From Coriobacteriia bacterium (GTDB taxonomy: Bacteria > Actinomycetota > Coriobacteriia > Coriobacteriales > QAMH01): DNA of 6,621 bases. Shown here one piece after another: positions 4,996 through 6,621 of this stretch. Each line of letters begins with the position of its first letter. Within the stretch, counting starts at the first letter, position 1. The stretch covers positions 1 to 6,621 of the forward strand of contig CAAEKX010000014.1 of the NCBI GenBank assembly GCA_900756605.1, read 5' to 3'. A program made the translations under genes and the position numbers. A model generated the notes under the pieces. It ran no database searches, had not been told where the DNA came from, and saw nothing but the letters and a program-made list of their open reading frames with translations.

Positions 4996-6301
4996 TTGTA
5001 CTTGCGATATATGCTGCCATATAAAGCGGAAGGCTAATCTTCTTGCCCACAATGCCGATATTTCCCGATGACAGCTTGTAACCAATAGCCACGTCATCAC
5101 GATCCAATATGGCATCGAGCGACACAGTGGAGCCCCGCTTCGATTTAACCTCAATGGGAACAATACTGGCATCCCTATCCAGCAGAAACTCTATCTCGAT
5201 GTTCCCCTTATCGTTCATCCAGTAATGAAGATCGGAACCTGCCTTTGCCAGCATATCTGCAACTGCGTTCTCGTAAAGACCGCCCTTCATGGGGCCCGTC
5301 AGATTATCATCGATTACCGCTTGCATCATCTCAAAGCCATACATGGCGCATAGTAGACCCGGATCACTTGCATACACACGAAACTTGCTTTCGTCTTCAT
5401 ATGCGCGCAGCGGAAACTGCGGAGTGGTCACCGAACGACAATAGCGAATGAGATTTGCGTCGCGAAGCCAGTCAAGAGCGGTTTCAAACTTTCGCGCCGT
5501 GCCTCGCTTCTCGACAACACCGTATTTAAACTTAGTGTTATTCTTCGCAAGCTGACGCGGTATGGACAGGTAACATTCACGAGCCTTGTTGCGCGTCGTT
5601 GAGCTCGCGAATTTCGCGATATCGTCAAGATACGCGTTGAGAATCATCTCCTGCTCTGAATATGCGGTCGAGTAATTTTGCGTATCTACAAATGCCTGTA
5701 CTACAGCCGGCATCCCACCTATTGCCATGAACTCCCTGAAATGATTCATCATCTTCAGGTGCACTTGCCGCGGCAAAGGCTCAAGCGCATCAAAGTGCTC
5801 CCTAAGCAGATCCGTCGCACTCTCATCGTAACCAAGCGCCCAGAGATATTCTTCGAAATCAAGGCCGGACATTTCTATTTGACGCTCATATCCAACGGGA
5901 ATCGAGGTCACTTCCCCATAGGAAAGGCCAAGGAGCGAACCCGATGCTATAACATCTACCGATGAGTCTTGCGCCAGGAACTTAAGTGCTGTGCGTGCGT
6001 TTGGGCACTCTTGTATCTCATCGAGAAAGAGCAGCGTCTCACCTTCGACAAAGCTCACACCTGGAACAAGCAGAGTAACTCGCTTCTTAATCTCCGCACT
6101 CGAAAGATCCCCATCGAAAATCGACTTCAGCTCAGGAGACTCTATGAAATTCAATGAGATAAAGCTTTTGTAATTTGACTCGCCGAATCGTTCAACAACA
6201 TAAGTTTTGCCAACCTGCCGTGCACCTTTGATGAGAAGGCTGTCCTGGTAATCAGAAGCCTTCCATTGCTGCAAAACACGTGTAATTTTACGCTTAAGCA
6301 T
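4991..6301 (-). CDS. AAA-family ATPase with C-terminal DUF4143 domain
   Basis: A complete 436-residue protein, ATG at 6301 and TGA at 4991, a usual length for the family. The N-terminal AAA_14-type ATPase shows Walker A GARQVGKT (26-33), Walker B LLFLDE (90-95) and the family's sensor segment VIASGSLLG (117-125), followed by a segment around EMSGLDFEEYLWALG. The C-terminal DUF4143 domain has GLYENAV near 342-347, IEIEF at 368-372 and PIEVKSK at 382-388. These resemble PD-(D/E)XK nuclease positions, with Glu371 where relatives usually have Asp and the EVK at 384-386 intact. There is no signal peptide or membrane segment, so it is cytoplasmic. The family is common as isolated single genes; its biological role is not established and nuclease activity is an inference. 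A modest AAAGAG lies 6 nt before the ATG. It has no visible partner gene, and both ends carry matching repeat arrays. Confidence 0.93.
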   Translation of the reverse strand: MLKRKITRVLQQWKASDYQDSLLIKGARQVGKTYVVERFGESNYKSFISLNFIESPELKSIFDGDLSSAEIKKRVTLLVPGVSFVEGETLLFLDEIQECPNARTALKFLAQDSSVDVIASGSLLGLSYGEVTSIPVGYERQIEMSGLDFEEYLWALGYDESATDLLREHFDALEPLPRQVHLKMMNHFREFMAIGGMPAVVQAFVDTQNYSTAYSEQEMILNAYLDDIAKFASSTTRNKARECYLSIPRQLAKNNTKFKYGVVEKRGTARKFETALDWLRDANLIRYCRSVTTPQFPLRAYEDESKFRVYASDPGLLCAMYGFEMMQAVIDDNLTGPMKGGLYENAVADMLAKAGSDLHYWMNDKGNIEIEFLLDRDASIVPIEVKSKRGSTVSLDAILDRDDVAIGYKLSSGNIGIVGKKISLPLYMAAYIASTK

Positions 6302-6307
6302 AACAAG

Positions 6308-6313
6308 CTCTTT
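6308..6313 (-). promoter_or_regulatory. Weak ribosome binding site of the ATPase gene
   Basis: AAAGAG on the minus strand, 6 nt before the ATG at 6301. An AAAGG a few bases further upstream is less well placed. Neither is strong, suggesting low expression. Confidence 0.45.
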
Positions 6314-6321
6314 ACCTTTAG

Positions 6322-6447
6322 AAATGCATATTTTCCAAGGATAAGTTTAACCTTAATTGCATATTTTCCAGAGATATTTTTCTCAAAAATGCATATTTTC
6401 CAAGCACGCGCTATTCGCCCGAGTTGCACTGGTCATTGCACTAGTCA
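6322..6447. repeat. Three-unit repeat array upstream of the ATPase gene
   Basis: TGCATATTTTCCA occurs without mismatch at 6325-6337, 6358-6370 and 6390-6402, 33 and 32 bp apart, close to three helical turns. Beyond it lie two abutting 12-bp copies, TTGCACTGGTCA (6424-6435) and TTGCACTAGTCA (6436-6447). The first belongs to the imperfect 23-bp direct repeat shared with 4973-4995. The arrangement (three TGCA-anchored units, then TTGCAYTRGTCA) parallels the array at the gene's other end, in the same orientation. Confidence 0.8.
6358..6386 (-). promoter_or_regulatory. Candidate promoter of the ATPase gene, overlapped by a repeat unit
   Basis: On the minus strand, TTGAGA (6381-6386) is followed after exactly 17 bp by TATGCA (6358-6363). 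The -10 lies inside the middle direct repeat (6358-6370), so a protein binding the repeats would block it. The boxes are imperfect and the region is AT-rich. Confidence 0.4.
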
Positions 6448-6621
6448 AGCTTCGTAGACACTTTTCCACTTTCCCTATGGCAATGGTATATCGTATACGA
6501 ACTACTTTTGACACGATAGTGAGCGAGCCTCTTGGGCGATAACGTGTCCGCTTCGATGCGCAGTAATCCCACAATTCTAGGATTACCCGCAACGATATGC
6601 CTGCAACTTCCCGCGCGCAAA
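6448..6621. other. Right-hand flank, no gene recognised
   Basis: Contains a 7-bp inverted repeat GTAATCC/GGATTAC (6563-6569 and 6580-6586) with a 10-nt loop and the 10-bp palindrome TCGTATACGA (6491-6500). A minus-strand frame runs through it into the repeat array but shows no family resemblance. Confidence 0.45.

Noticed and set aside
6508..6513. TTGACA as a plus-strand -35 box
   Set aside because: No -10-like hexamer lies 16-18 bp downstream; the nearest GATAAC is 24 bp away.
6383..6592. Minus-strand frame upstream of the ATPase, considered as the end of a lost sister ATPase
   Set aside because: Its translation shows no resemblance to the C-terminus of the ATPase; only the repeat element itself matches.

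Overview
The window holds two recognisable genes, both on the minus strand, separated by about 2.8 kb with no convincing gene but many repeats and foldable inverted repeats. The organism is probably a gut actinobacterium of the Coriobacteriia (Collinsella- or Olsenella-like). This is an inference from the mixed GC content, a secreted protein with InlB/Flg_new-type repeats, the style of its signal peptide, and the dense intergenic repeats. No rRNA, tRNA or housekeeping gene is present to confirm it.

Layout. (1) 1-2174, minus: a large secreted surface protein, cut by the left edge so that its C-terminus is missing. It has a long signal peptide, a Ser/Asp/Ala-rich stalk with small internal duplications, then a string of beta-rich modules ending in clear InlB B-repeats. 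(2) 2175-2640: its upstream region, with a 30-bp palindrome and nine GCGCGG/CCGCGC motifs within 233 bp. (3) 2640-3950: GC-rich non-coding DNA with a set of 47-bp interspersed repeats, a perfect 15-bp-arm hairpin, and two copies of a hairpin with an identical 14-nt loop and a compensatory stem change. (4) About 3940-4320: a sharply AT-rich island without genes. (5) 4320-4880: a terminator-like hairpin on the plus strand and a nested inverted repeat. (6) 4991-6301, minus: a complete AAA-type ATPase with a C-terminal DUF4143 (restriction-endonuclease-like) domain. It sits between two TGCA-anchored repeat arrays of about 32-bp period that share an imperfect 23-bp direct repeat. (7) 6448-6621: no gene seen.

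The two genes do not look functionally linked. The surface protein should act outside the cell, probably in adhesion. The ATPase is intracellular and of a family whose job is not established. The ATPase with its matched flanking arrays is the best candidate for an undescribed unit. It could be a self-regulating or mobile single-gene module, or one unit of a formerly tandem set.
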